From Desulfobacca sp. (GTDB taxonomy: Bacteria; Desulfobacterota; Desulfobaccia; Desulfobaccales; Desulfobaccaceae), in contig DYEV01000032.1 of assembly GCA_020725545.1 (NCBI GenBank), positions 80,628-144,627 of the forward strand: 64,000 bases of DNA, given 5' to 3'. The position numbers and the translations under genes are program-made. This document shows, piece by piece, positions 50,897 to 58,788 of the stretch (position 1 is the stretch's first letter; every line of letters starts with the position of its first letter). Below the pieces are notes generated by a model, which was not told the origin of the DNA, searched no databases, and saw only the letters and a program-made list of their open reading frames with translations.

Positions 50897-51796
50897 ATGA
50901 GTCGAGGCACCTTTCTGGATCTGGAGCCCCTGAATCTGCGGGAGGCTGAAGTAATTATCCTCCCTATTCCCTATGAAGCCACCACGACCTACGGCGCCGG
51001 CACCCGCTACGGCCCGGCGGCGATCGTGGCGGCCAGTCATCAGGTGGAACTGTGGGATGAAGAGAATGATGACAATCCCAGCCAACGTCTGCAAATCGCC
51101 ACGGCCGGGGAAATCAGCCCCGATGCCGGGGGACCCGCGGCCATGCTCGAGAAGATCAAAAAACGGGTGCGGCCGTGGATTGCCGACGGCAAATTTTTAG
51201 TAACATTGGGAGGCGAACATACCATCACCCAGGCCCTGGTGGAGTCCTATCTGACCAAATATCCGGACCTGACCATCGTGGCCTTCGACGCCCACGCCGA
51301 TCTGCGGGAAAAATACGAGAACACCCCCCTTTCCCATGCCTGCGTCTTGCGGCGGGTGTGGGAGTTGGGGCGTCCCCTCACCATCATTGGCGTGCGCAGC
51401 TATTCCGCCGGGGAATACGATTTTATGAAAGTAGCGCCCCGTCTGACCCTCTTGAAGGCCAGGAATCTCCAAGATCCCGCCTATCGGCAATTGGCCCTGG
51501 AACATCTGGGGCGGATCCGCGGCCCGGTTTATATCTCCTTTGATGTGGACGTGTTGGATCCGGCCATCATGCCGGGGACGGGCACGCCGGAACCCGGGGG
51601 GCTGGAATATTACCAGACTTTGGAATTCCTCAAGGCCATTGTAGCTCGGGGACCGGTGGTCGGTTTCGACCTCGTTGAATTGGCGCCGCTCCCTGGTCAC
51701 CGGGTGAGTGAGTTCACGGCGGCCCGCCTCATTTATAAATTTCTCGGCTATCTCCAGCAGAACCGCGCTCTTGGCCAGGAGGGCCAGAAAGCTTAA
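50897..51796 (+). CDS. speB: Agmatinase (ureohydrolase family)
   Basis: 299 residues with AGGAG upstream. Mn-binding motifs are GGEHTIT (near residue 110), FDAHADLR (near 134) and SFDVDVLDPA (near 214). PGTGTPEPGG near 228 is the substrate loop typical of agmatinase rather than arginase. It hydrolyses agmatine to putrescine and urea. The next gene is a deoxyhypusine-synthase-like enzyme, so putrescine probably feeds it. Formiminoglutamase-type activity is less likely. Confidence 0.9.
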   Translation: MSRGTFLDLEPLNLREAEVIILPIPYEATTTYGAGTRYGPAAIVAASHQVELWDEENDDNPSQRLQIATAGEISPDAGGPAAMLEKIKKRVRPWIADGKFLVTLGGEHTITQALVESYLTKYPDLTIVAFDAHADLREKYENTPLSHACVLRRVWELGRPLTIIGVRSYSAGEYDFMKVAPRLTLLKARNLQDPAYRQLALEHLGRIRGPVYISFDVDVLDPAIMPGTGTPEPGGLEYYQTLEFLKAIVARGPVVGFDLVELAPLPGHRVSEFTAARLIYKFLGYLQQNRALGQEGQKA

Positions 51797-51806
51797 GGAG
51801 GAAAGC

Positions 51807-52910
51807 GTGCGACGCAAACCCGAAGAATTTCACGACGGGGCCCAGGACGGCCTGATGCCCCTGGCGCCTTTGGATATCAATCAAATCCAGGATTTCGACG
51901 AACTGTTGGCCGGCTACAGCCGCACCGCCTTTGGCGGCCGCTCCCTGGGGGAGGCTGCCGAAGTACTGGAAACCATGCTCCTGGACCCGGATTGCACCCG
52001 GGTGGGGACCTTTTCTGGGGCCATGACGGTGGCCAAAATGGGGCTGCTCATCTGCGAGATGATCGACCGGGGTTGGCTGCAGATCATCATCAGCACCGGC
52101 GCCCTCATGGCCCACGGCCTCATCGAAGCGGTTGGCCAGGTACACTATAAATACGACCCCCGGCGGTCCGATGAAGAGCTCTACCGCATGGGTTATAACC
52201 GGGTCTACGATACCCTGGAGATGGAGAGCAACCTGGACTACGCCGAAGCGGTTTTTAAAAATGTCCTTGATGGGTTAGACCCACAACAGACCTTCTCTTC
52301 GGCCACCCTCTGCCGGGAATTGGGCCGTTACCTGGCCGAGCATACCGACCAGCCGGGGATCCTGCGCAATGCCTATCTCAAAGGGGTGCCGGTCTTTATT
52401 CCTGCCTTCACCGATTCGGAACTGGGCCTGGATCTGGCCAACTGGATGATCGAACGCTCCCTCAAAAAAGGCCTGACCGTCCGCCAGGCCCTGGCCACCG
52501 TGAACCTCAATTTTAATCCCTTCCTGGACCTGGGCCTCTATGCCCAGAAGGTCATGGACGCCAAAAAATTGGGTATTTTCACCATCGGCGGCGGCGTCCC
52601 CCGGAACTGGGCCCAACAGGTGGGGCCGTTTTTCGATATTCTGCAGAACCGCCTGGGGGTGACTTTGCCCTTTATCCGCTTCCAGTACGGCGTGCGTATC
52701 TGTCCGGAACCGGCGCATTGGGGGGGCTTGAGCGGCTGCACCTACCGGGAGGGCATCTCCTGGGGAAAATTTGTCCCGGAAACCGAGGGCGGCCGCTTCG
52801 CCGAAGTCTACTGCGACGCCACCATCGCCTGGCCCATCCTGGTAAAGGCGGTGGCCCAGCGGTTGGCCAAACGGCAGCAGGAGGGCGCTCCAAACCGGGC
52901 GGAGCCCTAA
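51807..52910 (+). CDS. Deoxyhypusine synthase-like protein (probable alternative homospermidine synthase)
   Basis: GTG 51807 is chosen: AGGAGG lies 6 bases upstream and the frame 5' of it only overlaps speB. 367 residues. Landmarks: GTFSGAMTVAKMGLLICEMI near residue 67, IISTGALMAHGLIEAVG near 94, and the catalytic-lysine stretch EGISWGK with Lys321, equivalent to the enzyme-imine Lys of eukaryotic deoxyhypusine synthase. Bacteria lack eIF5A, and DHS-like proteins next to agmatinase are thought to make homospermidine from putrescine (SpeY type). That assignment is by family and context. Confidence 0.85.
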   Translation: MRRKPEEFHDGAQDGLMPLAPLDINQIQDFDELLAGYSRTAFGGRSLGEAAEVLETMLLDPDCTRVGTFSGAMTVAKMGLLICEMIDRGWLQIIISTGALMAHGLIEAVGQVHYKYDPRRSDEELYRMGYNRVYDTLEMESNLDYAEAVFKNVLDGLDPQQTFSSATLCRELGRYLAEHTDQPGILRNAYLKGVPVFIPAFTDSELGLDLANWMIERSLKKGLTVRQALATVNLNFNPFLDLGLYAQKVMDAKKLGIFTIGGGVPRNWAQQVGPFFDILQNRLGVTLPFIRFQYGVRICPEPAHWGGLSGCTYREGISWGKFVPETEGGRFAEVYCDATIAWPILVKAVAQRLAKRQQEGAPNRAEP

Positions 52911-53017
52911 ACAACCTAAGGCCGGGACCCCTTTTGCCTGATGAATTCCCTTTCAGGAATAGCTATCTTGTGATACATAAGCTTTACTGCCAACAGAGCC
53001 GCCACCAACGGCTAGGA

Positions 53018-53170
53018 GGCTGTTGAAAAAAATCCTCATGTCCTTTTGATGGCAGAGAAAACCCTTATTCTTGCCTCTTGGCAAAGCCAAAAGGCAGAGT
53101 TGGGGTGGGGGGAGGGGGCAAGGGGCTGTGCCCCTTGGCCACCTCCCCGAAAAACACTTTCTCAACAACC
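53018..53170. mobile_element. MITE-like element with GGYTGTTGARAAA ends and G-rich hairpin core (copy 4)
   Basis: The left end GGCTGTTGAAAAA and the inverted right end GGTTGTTGAGAAA match at 11 of 13 bases over 153 bases. The core is GGGGAGGGGGCAAGGGGC...GCCCCTTGGCC..CCTCCCC. It resembles copies at 211-250, 28849-28922 and 39791-39852, and its ends resemble those of 30158-30281. No transposase. It lies just before the thioredoxin-like gene. Confidence 0.65.
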
Positions 53171-53212
53171 TTAGACCTCAGCGGCCGGCAGATTTTCTAC
53201 AAGGAGAAAGAC

Positions 53213-53722
53213 ATGCAACAACGGAAGTGCGACCTGACACGCCGATTGGCCTTCTGGGTTCTGGTCGGATTATTGGTCTGCGGTGCAGCCGGTCCGGTTG
53301 CGGCCGTGGAAAAAGGCGATCAGGCCCCTGATTTTTCCCTCTCGGACCTGGCCGGTAACAACACCACCCTGAGTCAACTCCGGGGGAAAGTAGTAGTTGT
53401 CAATTTTTTCACGGTCTGGTGTCAACCCTGTCGCCACGAAATGCCTGATCTAAACGCCATCTATAAGGAGAATCGGGAGAAAGGCTTGGTAATGCTGGGC
53501 ATCTGCCTGAATGCCGATCCCAAACAGTTGCAGGTATTGGTGAAGCAGTTGCAGCTGGATTACCCGGTCCTCTTGGGCACGGATAAGGTGAGCAAGGATT
53601 ACGGCGATATCGTCGCGGTGCCCACCACCTTTATCCTCAATAAAGAAGGGAAGGTCGCCGACAAGATTGTTGGCCCCCGGAAAAAAGAGGAATTTCTCAA
53701 GATGATCACGCCGTTATTGTAA
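53213..53722 (+). CDS. TlpA/ResA-type thiol-disulfide oxidoreductase (exported)
   Basis: ATG 53213 has AAGGAGAAAG upstream. The 169-residue product has a signal peptide (residues 11-31, ending VAAVE). The thioredoxin fold has the CxxC active site WCQPC near residue 70, preceded by VVNFFTVW. The cis-Pro region is VAVPTTFILNKEG. Members reduce periplasmic disulfides, often for cytochrome c maturation, which would suit a cytochrome-rich organism. It faces glmS (minus strand). Confidence 0.92.
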   Translation: MQQRKCDLTRRLAFWVLVGLLVCGAAGPVAAVEKGDQAPDFSLSDLAGNNTTLSQLRGKVVVVNFFTVWCQPCRHEMPDLNAIYKENREKGLVMLGICLNADPKQLQVLVKQLQLDYPVLLGTDKVSKDYGDIVAVPTTFILNKEGKVADKIVGPRKKEEFLKMITPLL

Positions 53723-53854
53723 GTCAGAAGTCAGAGCTGGGGGGCCAGAGATAGGGGGCGAGGTCCATGCTTCCCTCCCTCTGCCCCCAAAACTATTGGT
53801 TTTGAAGTTTCGAGTTTTTGATTCCTGGTCCCTGGTCCCTAACCCCTTGCCTTT

Positions 53855-55684
53855 TTACTCCACCGTGACGCTCTTGGCCAAATTCCGGGGCTGATCTACG
53901 TCGGTGCCCCGGAGATCGGCGATGTGGTAGGCCAGGAGCTGCAATGGCAGCACCAATAAAATGGGCGAAAGTTCCAAGGTAGTTTCCGGCACGGCAATGG
54001 TCGTCTCCACCTTTTCCATGACGGTGTAGTTATCGGCTTCACTCACCGCGATGACCCGGCCCCGACGGGCGACGACTTCTTCGATGTTGGACATCATCTT
54101 CTCAAAGACGGGGCTGCGGGTGGCCAACACCACCACCGGCAGATGTTCGTCGATGAGGGCGATGGGGCCGTGCTTCATTTCCCCGGCCGGATAGCCTTCG
54201 GCGTGGATGTAGGAGATTTCCTTGAGTTTCAGGGCTCCCTCCAGGGCAATGGGGTAGTGGATGCTCCGGCCCAGATAGAGGAAGTTTTCCGCCTTCATAT
54301 ATTTCTGGCCGATCTCCCGAATGGTGGCATCATGGTCCAGGATTTCCTGGAGGAGCGTCGGCAGGCGGAAAAGGGCCTGGAGGTCCTGCCGGATCTGCTC
54401 GGGTGGGCGATAGCCTAACTCTTTGGCCAGGTGCAGGCCGATGAGGTAGAGGGAAACCAGCTGGGTGGTAAAGGCCTTGGTGGAAGCCACGCCGATTTCC
54501 GGACCGGCGTGGGTGTATAAGACGCTCTCCGATTCCCGGGCGATGGAGGAGCCCACCGCGTTGCAGATGGCCAGGGTGCGGGCCCCTTTGGACTTGGCCT
54601 CCCGCAGGCCGGCCAGAGTGTCCGCGGTTTCTCCCGATTGGGAGATGGAAATGAACAGGGTCTGGGGGTCCACGAAGGGGTCCCGATAGCGGAATTCCGA
54701 GCCCAGGTCCACATCCACCGGCAGCCGGCACATGCTTTCCAGGAGGAATTTGCCCACCAGGGCGGCATGGAAGGAGGTGCCGCAGGCCACCATGGTGATT
54801 TTTTTCAGGTTCTTGACCTCTGCGGCAGTTAAATGGAATTCTTCAAGAAAAATTTTGCCGTTATCAGGATTGACCCGGTGCCGGAAGGTGTCGATCAGGG
54901 CCCGGGGCTGCTCAAAGATCTCCTTGAGCATAAAATGCTTATACCCGGCCTTTTCGGCCATGGCCGGACTCCAGGTAATGGTGGTCACCGGCCGCGTGAC
55001 CGAGTTGCCGTTCAGGTCCTGAATCTCCACGCCGGCATCGGTCATGGTGACGATGTCGTTGTCCTCCAAAAAGACCATGCGCCGGGTGTGGGAGAGGATG
55101 GCCGGGACGTCGGAGGCCAGGAAGTTTTCGCCGTCGCCCAGACCCAGGATCAGCGGGCTCTCCTTGCGGCTGCCGATGAGGGTGCGGGGTTCTTTGGCGT
55201 TGATGACCACGATGGCGTAAGAGCCCCGCACCTGGCGGAGGGCCTGGCGCACGGACTCTAAAAAACCGGCTCCCTGGGAACTGTATTTATAAATCAGCTG
55301 GGCTATGATTTCCGTGTCGGTCTCGGAGGTGAAGGTATGGCCTTCTCCCATGAGTTGTTTTTTCAATTCCAGGTAATTTTCGATGATGCCGTTGTGGACC
55401 ACGGCAATGTGGCCGACCTGGTGGGGATGGGCATTGACTTCGGTGGGCCGGCCGTGGGTGGCCCAGCGGGTGTGGCCGATACCGACGGTGCCGTGCAGGG
55501 GTGCAGTCTGGAGCTGCTGCTCCAACTCCTTTAATTTGCCGACGCTGCGGCGGATGTCCAGGCCGTTGTTCCCCATAACCGCCATGCCGGCCGAGTCATA
55601 CCCCCGATATTCCAAACGTTTCAGCCCGTCCAAAAGAATGGGCATGGCTTCCTTGCCGCCGAGATAACCGACAATCCCGCACAT
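53855..55684 (-). CDS. glmS: Glutamine-fructose-6-phosphate aminotransferase (isomerizing)
   Basis: 609 residues, the standard length. The N-terminal glutaminase uses Cys2 (MCGIVGYLGG) and contains GIGHTRWATHGRP. Two SIS domains follow: SISQSGETADTLAG and later SIHYPIALEGALKLKEISYIHAE in part, with AEGYPAGEMKHGPIALI near 490 and a conserved DVDQPRNLAKSVTVE end. It makes glucosamine-6-phosphate, the first step to UDP-GlcNAc. It follows glmU by 11 bases, so the two form one operon. The spacer has no room for a glmS ribozyme. Confidence 0.97.
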   Translation of the reverse strand: MCGIVGYLGGKEAMPILLDGLKRLEYRGYDSAGMAVMGNNGLDIRRSVGKLKELEQQLQTAPLHGTVGIGHTRWATHGRPTEVNAHPHQVGHIAVVHNGIIENYLELKKQLMGEGHTFTSETDTEIIAQLIYKYSSQGAGFLESVRQALRQVRGSYAIVVINAKEPRTLIGSRKESPLILGLGDGENFLASDVPAILSHTRRMVFLEDNDIVTMTDAGVEIQDLNGNSVTRPVTTITWSPAMAEKAGYKHFMLKEIFEQPRALIDTFRHRVNPDNGKIFLEEFHLTAAEVKNLKKITMVACGTSFHAALVGKFLLESMCRLPVDVDLGSEFRYRDPFVDPQTLFISISQSGETADTLAGLREAKSKGARTLAICNAVGSSIARESESVLYTHAGPEIGVASTKAFTTQLVSLYLIGLHLAKELGYRPPEQIRQDLQALFRLPTLLQEILDHDATIREIGQKYMKAENFLYLGRSIHYPIALEGALKLKEISYIHAEGYPAGEMKHGPIALIDEHLPVVVLATRSPVFEKMMSNIEEVVARRGRVIAVSEADNYTVMEKVETTIAVPETTLELSPILLVLPLQLLAYHIADLRGTDVDQPRNLAKSVTVE

Positions 55685-55695
55685 ACGTGTAACTC

Positions 55696-57069
55696 CTATT
55701 TTTTTCTGATGTCCTTGATGACCTGGCGGCCCCGGGCAATGGCCAATTTTTCGGGGGGCACATCCTCAGTGATGACCGAGCCGGCGCCCACGTAGGCGCC
55801 GGCGCCGATGGTGACTGGCGCCACCAGGGCGCTGTTGCTGCCGATGAAGGCCCCCGGCGCGATGGTGGTCTTGTATTTGTGTTTGCCGTCGTAGTTGCAG
55901 GTAATGGTGCCGGCGCCCACATTAACGTTTTCCCCCACCTCGGCATCGCCCAGATAAGTCAGGTGATTGGCCTTGGCCCCGGCATGGAGCACCGTCTTTT
56001 TGGTCTCCACGAAGTTGCCGACTTTGGCCCTTTCCCGGATATCGCTCAAGGGCCGCAGGTGGGCGTAGGGGCCCAACTGCACTTCATCGGCCACCCGGCT
56101 GTCGGTGATGACCGTGCCCATTTTGATGGTAACCCGGTTGCCGATGCGGCTGTCGCTGATCTTGACGTTGGGCTCCAGCAGGCAAGCCTCGCCGATAACG
56201 GTCTGGCCCTGAAGGTAGCAGTTGGGAAAGATCACCGTGTCAGCCCCGATGGCCACCCCCGCTTCAATATAGGTCGTCTGAGGGTCAATGAGGGTGACGC
56301 CGGCCAACAGGTGGCGTTCATTGATCTGCTGCCGGACCCGGGCGGCGACGGCCGCCAACTCCACCCGGGTGTTGATGCCCTGAAAACTGGCCTGATCCGT
56401 GGTCAGCAGGCTGGCCACCGGCAGGTGCCGGGCCCGGGCCGCCCCAATGACGTCGGTGAGATAGAGCTCTCCCTGGTCATTGTCGGGCCGCAAGGTCTGC
56501 AAGGCTGCCTGGAGGAAAGCAAACTGAAAGCAATAAATACCGGTGTTGATTTCTCTAATTGATAATTCCGCGGGCGAGGCATCCCGGGCTTCCACAATTT
56601 TGAGAACCCGCCCCTGCTCATCTTTGACGATGCGGCCATAGCTGCCCGGCTCAGGCAACTCCACCGTTAACACGGTGGCCACCGCGCCGCTGGCCACATG
56701 GTGCTGATATAGCTGGCGGATGGTCTCGCCCTGGAGCAGGGGGACATCGCCGCAGAGGACTATGATGGTTCCAAAGCCGCTTTTGAGGGCTCCGGCGGCG
56801 ATCTGGACGGCATGGCCGGTGCCCAATTGCGGCTCCTGGACCACAAAGTCCACCGCATAACCGGCGAATCTGGCCTGCACCGCCTCGGCCTGGTGACCGA
56901 CCACCACGAGAATTTTCCCCAATCCCAGAGACTGCAAAGTGTCCAAGACATAGGCCAGCATGGGTTTCCCCATGATGGGGTGCAAAACCTTGGCTGTTGC
57001 TGATTTCATGCGGGTGCTTTTGCCGGCCGCCAGGACGACGGCGGCCACCTCGGGCAAGGAATCTGTCAT
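55696..57069 (-). CDS. glmU: Bifunctional GlmU (N-acetylglucosamine-1-P uridyltransferase/glucosamine-1-P acetyltransferase)
   Basis: 457 residues. The uridyltransferase half opens with LAAGKSTRMKSATAKVLHPI at residues 13-32 (GxGTRM-type loop), then GTGHAVQ near 83 and LCGDVPLL near 105. The C-terminal left-handed beta helix includes GNFVETKKTVLHAGAKANHL and GAGTITCNYDGKHKYKT, with the catalytic His region. It produces UDP-GlcNAc for peptidoglycan and lipopolysaccharide. Operon with glmS. Confidence 0.97.
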   Translation of the reverse strand: MTDSLPEVAAVVLAAGKSTRMKSATAKVLHPIMGKPMLAYVLDTLQSLGLGKILVVVGHQAEAVQARFAGYAVDFVVQEPQLGTGHAVQIAAGALKSGFGTIIVLCGDVPLLQGETIRQLYQHHVASGAVATVLTVELPEPGSYGRIVKDEQGRVLKIVEARDASPAELSIREINTGIYCFQFAFLQAALQTLRPDNDQGELYLTDVIGAARARHLPVASLLTTDQASFQGINTRVELAAVAARVRQQINERHLLAGVTLIDPQTTYIEAGVAIGADTVIFPNCYLQGQTVIGEACLLEPNVKISDSRIGNRVTIKMGTVITDSRVADEVQLGPYAHLRPLSDIRERAKVGNFVETKKTVLHAGAKANHLTYLGDAEVGENVNVGAGTITCNYDGKHKYKTTIAPGAFIGSNSALVAPVTIGAGAYVGAGSVITEDVPPEKLAIARGRQVIKDIRKK

Positions 57070-57404
57070 AGCGCTATCCTGAAGGCAATAAGGTTATTAA
57101 TATTCCAAATGAAACGATTTGTAGCCCCAATCTTTAGATGGCGCTCAGTTACTGCTACCAATCAGGTTGCTCTGAGTGCCCGCTAAAGCCTGCGGCTGCC
57201 GAGCGATTTCTTCAACAATCGCACAATTTCGGTAATTGCTGCTCTCCGGGGACAGGGCAGCATAACCCCCCCGGGCTCTTTCCCGTCGTCATGCAAAATA
57301 TCGGCCAGCAGCAGGATTTTAATCAGAAGAAATTTAGCATACACTATACCAAAAGGAAAAAAAACTGTCTTGCACAATCGCGTCACCAAAGGGAGAAAGT
57401 ACTT
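57070..57404. other. Intergenic region between glmU and the phosphoribosyltransferase
   Basis: This 335-base divergent region contains a REP-like half-site (GCTAAAGCCTGCGGCTGC, 57182-57199) and AT-rich DNA (57320-57365) that must hold the plus-strand promoter. I could not pick a convincing -35/-10 pair. Confidence 0.4.
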
Positions 57405-58115
57405 GTGAAGCCCGAACTGCGAGAAGAATCTGGCTGGCGGGACCAATCCCGGCTTTTTGCCGACAGGGCGGCGGCCGGGCGCCTCTTGGCCCAGAAATTA
57501 TTGGATTTCCAGGGGGGGGACGGCTTGGTCCTGGCCATCCCCGCCGGCGGCGTGCCGGTAGCCGCGGAAATCGCCCGGACCCTGCGCCTGCCTCTGGAGC
57601 CGCTCATCGTCCGCAAGGTGCAGATACCCTGGAACACCGAGGCCGGTTTCGGGGCCCTGGCACCGGATGGCCAGGTCCTGCTCAATGAACCGCTGGTGCA
57701 AGCGCTGGGTTTAACGCCGACCCAGATCGAGGCCCAGGTGGCGGCCACCCGCCGGAATCTGATCCAACGGGAAGAACTTTTCCGGGGCGGTCGGCCGTAC
57801 CCCAAGGTTACCGGCCGGACCCTGATCGTGGCGGACGACGGCCTGGCCTCCGGTTATACCATGTTGGCGGCCCTCAAGTTTCTGATCCGCCAACAACCCA
57901 AGGATGTGGTCGTGGCCGTGCCCACCGGCCTGCTGGACACCATCAAGGCGGTCATGGCGGCCACCGGCGCCACGGTGGTCTGCCTGAATGTCTGCACCCG
58001 GCGTCCTTTTGCCGTTGCCGCAGCCTACCGCCGGTGGTATGATGTTGCCGATGCCGAAGTAATGCAGATCCTCAAGGAGTTCGGCCGCCAGGAAGGACCG
58101 CCAGCCGATGTCTAA
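57405..58115 (+). CDS. Phosphoribosyltransferase-family protein
   Basis: GTG 57405 is preferred; GGGAG ends 9 bases upstream, and the longer ORF would start in non-coding-looking sequence. 236 residues. LAIPAGGVPVAAEIA near residue 46 and the PRPP loop LIVADDGLASGYTML near 142 define a type I phosphoribosyltransferase, of the group often annotated as predicted PRTases in stress or dienelactone-hydrolase-linked contexts. The substrate base is unknown. It overlaps the next gene by 8 bases. Confidence 0.88.
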   Translation: MKPELREESGWRDQSRLFADRAAAGRLLAQKLLDFQGGDGLVLAIPAGGVPVAAEIARTLRLPLEPLIVRKVQIPWNTEAGFGALAPDGQVLLNEPLVQALGLTPTQIEAQVAATRRNLIQREELFRGGRPYPKVTGRTLIVADDGLASGYTMLAALKFLIRQQPKDVVVAVPTGLLDTIKAVMAATGATVVCLNVCTRRPFAVAAAYRRWYDVADAEVMQILKEFGRQEGPPADV

Positions 58116-58704
58116 CAACACCATACTTACCAGGATTGATCCCCGCCGTTTGGCCTTTGATATCGACGGCGTGGTGGCCGATATCATGTCCACCTTTATT
58201 CAACTGGCCAAGGAGCGCTATGGTTTACACCACCTGGACTACGAAGATATCGTGGACTTCGATCTGGCCCGCTGCCTGAAGATGGACGAAGCCATCATCT
58301 GGGAGATTTTGGAGTTGCTGTTATACCGGCCGGAAACCCTGGAGATCGCCCCCCTGCCGGAGGCGGTGCCGACCCTGACCAGACTGGCCCAGGAACAGCC
58401 GCTGCTCTTCGTCACCGCCCGGGACCGGGCCGAACCCATCGCCGCCTGGCTGGCCCAACAGCTGCCGGCCGTGCCCCCTCAGGACCTGAAGGTCATTGCC
58501 ACCGGCGATCCCGAAGCCAAGTTGATTTATCTCCAGGAGCATAACATCCGATATTTTGTGGAAGACCGTTTGGAAACCTGTTTTCACCTGGCCCAGTCCG
58601 GCATTCAACCCCTGGTCTTTGACCAACCCTGGAATCGCCGGCCCCATGGCTTTCCCATTGTTTATAGTTGGCAGGATCTGGCCAACCTCATTTTTCGGGA
58701 ATAG
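58108..58704 (+). CDS. HAD-like 5'(3')-deoxyribonucleotidase-type phosphatase
   Basis: 198 residues. Motif I is LAFDIDGVVAD (Asp18, Asp20), typical of the NT5C/YqfW-like family. LLFVTARDRAEPI near residue 90 carries motif II, and YFVEDRLETC near 150 carries motif III/IV. It starts inside the phosphoribosyltransferase gene, suggesting joint nucleotide salvage or house-cleaning. Substrate unproven. Confidence 0.85.
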   Translation: MSNNTILTRIDPRRLAFDIDGVVADIMSTFIQLAKERYGLHHLDYEDIVDFDLARCLKMDEAIIWEILELLLYRPETLEIAPLPEAVPTLTRLAQEQPLLFVTARDRAEPIAAWLAQQLPAVPPQDLKVIATGDPEAKLIYLQEHNIRYFVEDRLETCFHLAQSGIQPLVFDQPWNRRPHGFPIVYSWQDLANLIFRE

Positions 58705-58788
58705 GGGAAAGGGAAAAAATTAGCCGGTTTCGGCTTTCGGCTCACGGTCTAGCACTCAGCTTAAACCATTTTTGCTAAGGAAGGCTCT

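Noticed and set aside
53735..53815. Possible terminator between the TlpA-like gene and glmS (GGGGGCGAGG ... CCTCTGCCCCC)
   Set aside because: The stem is interrupted and no T-tract follows in either direction.
55685..55695. glmS ribozyme upstream of glmS
   Set aside because: Only 11 bases separate glmU and glmS, too short for the ribozyme.
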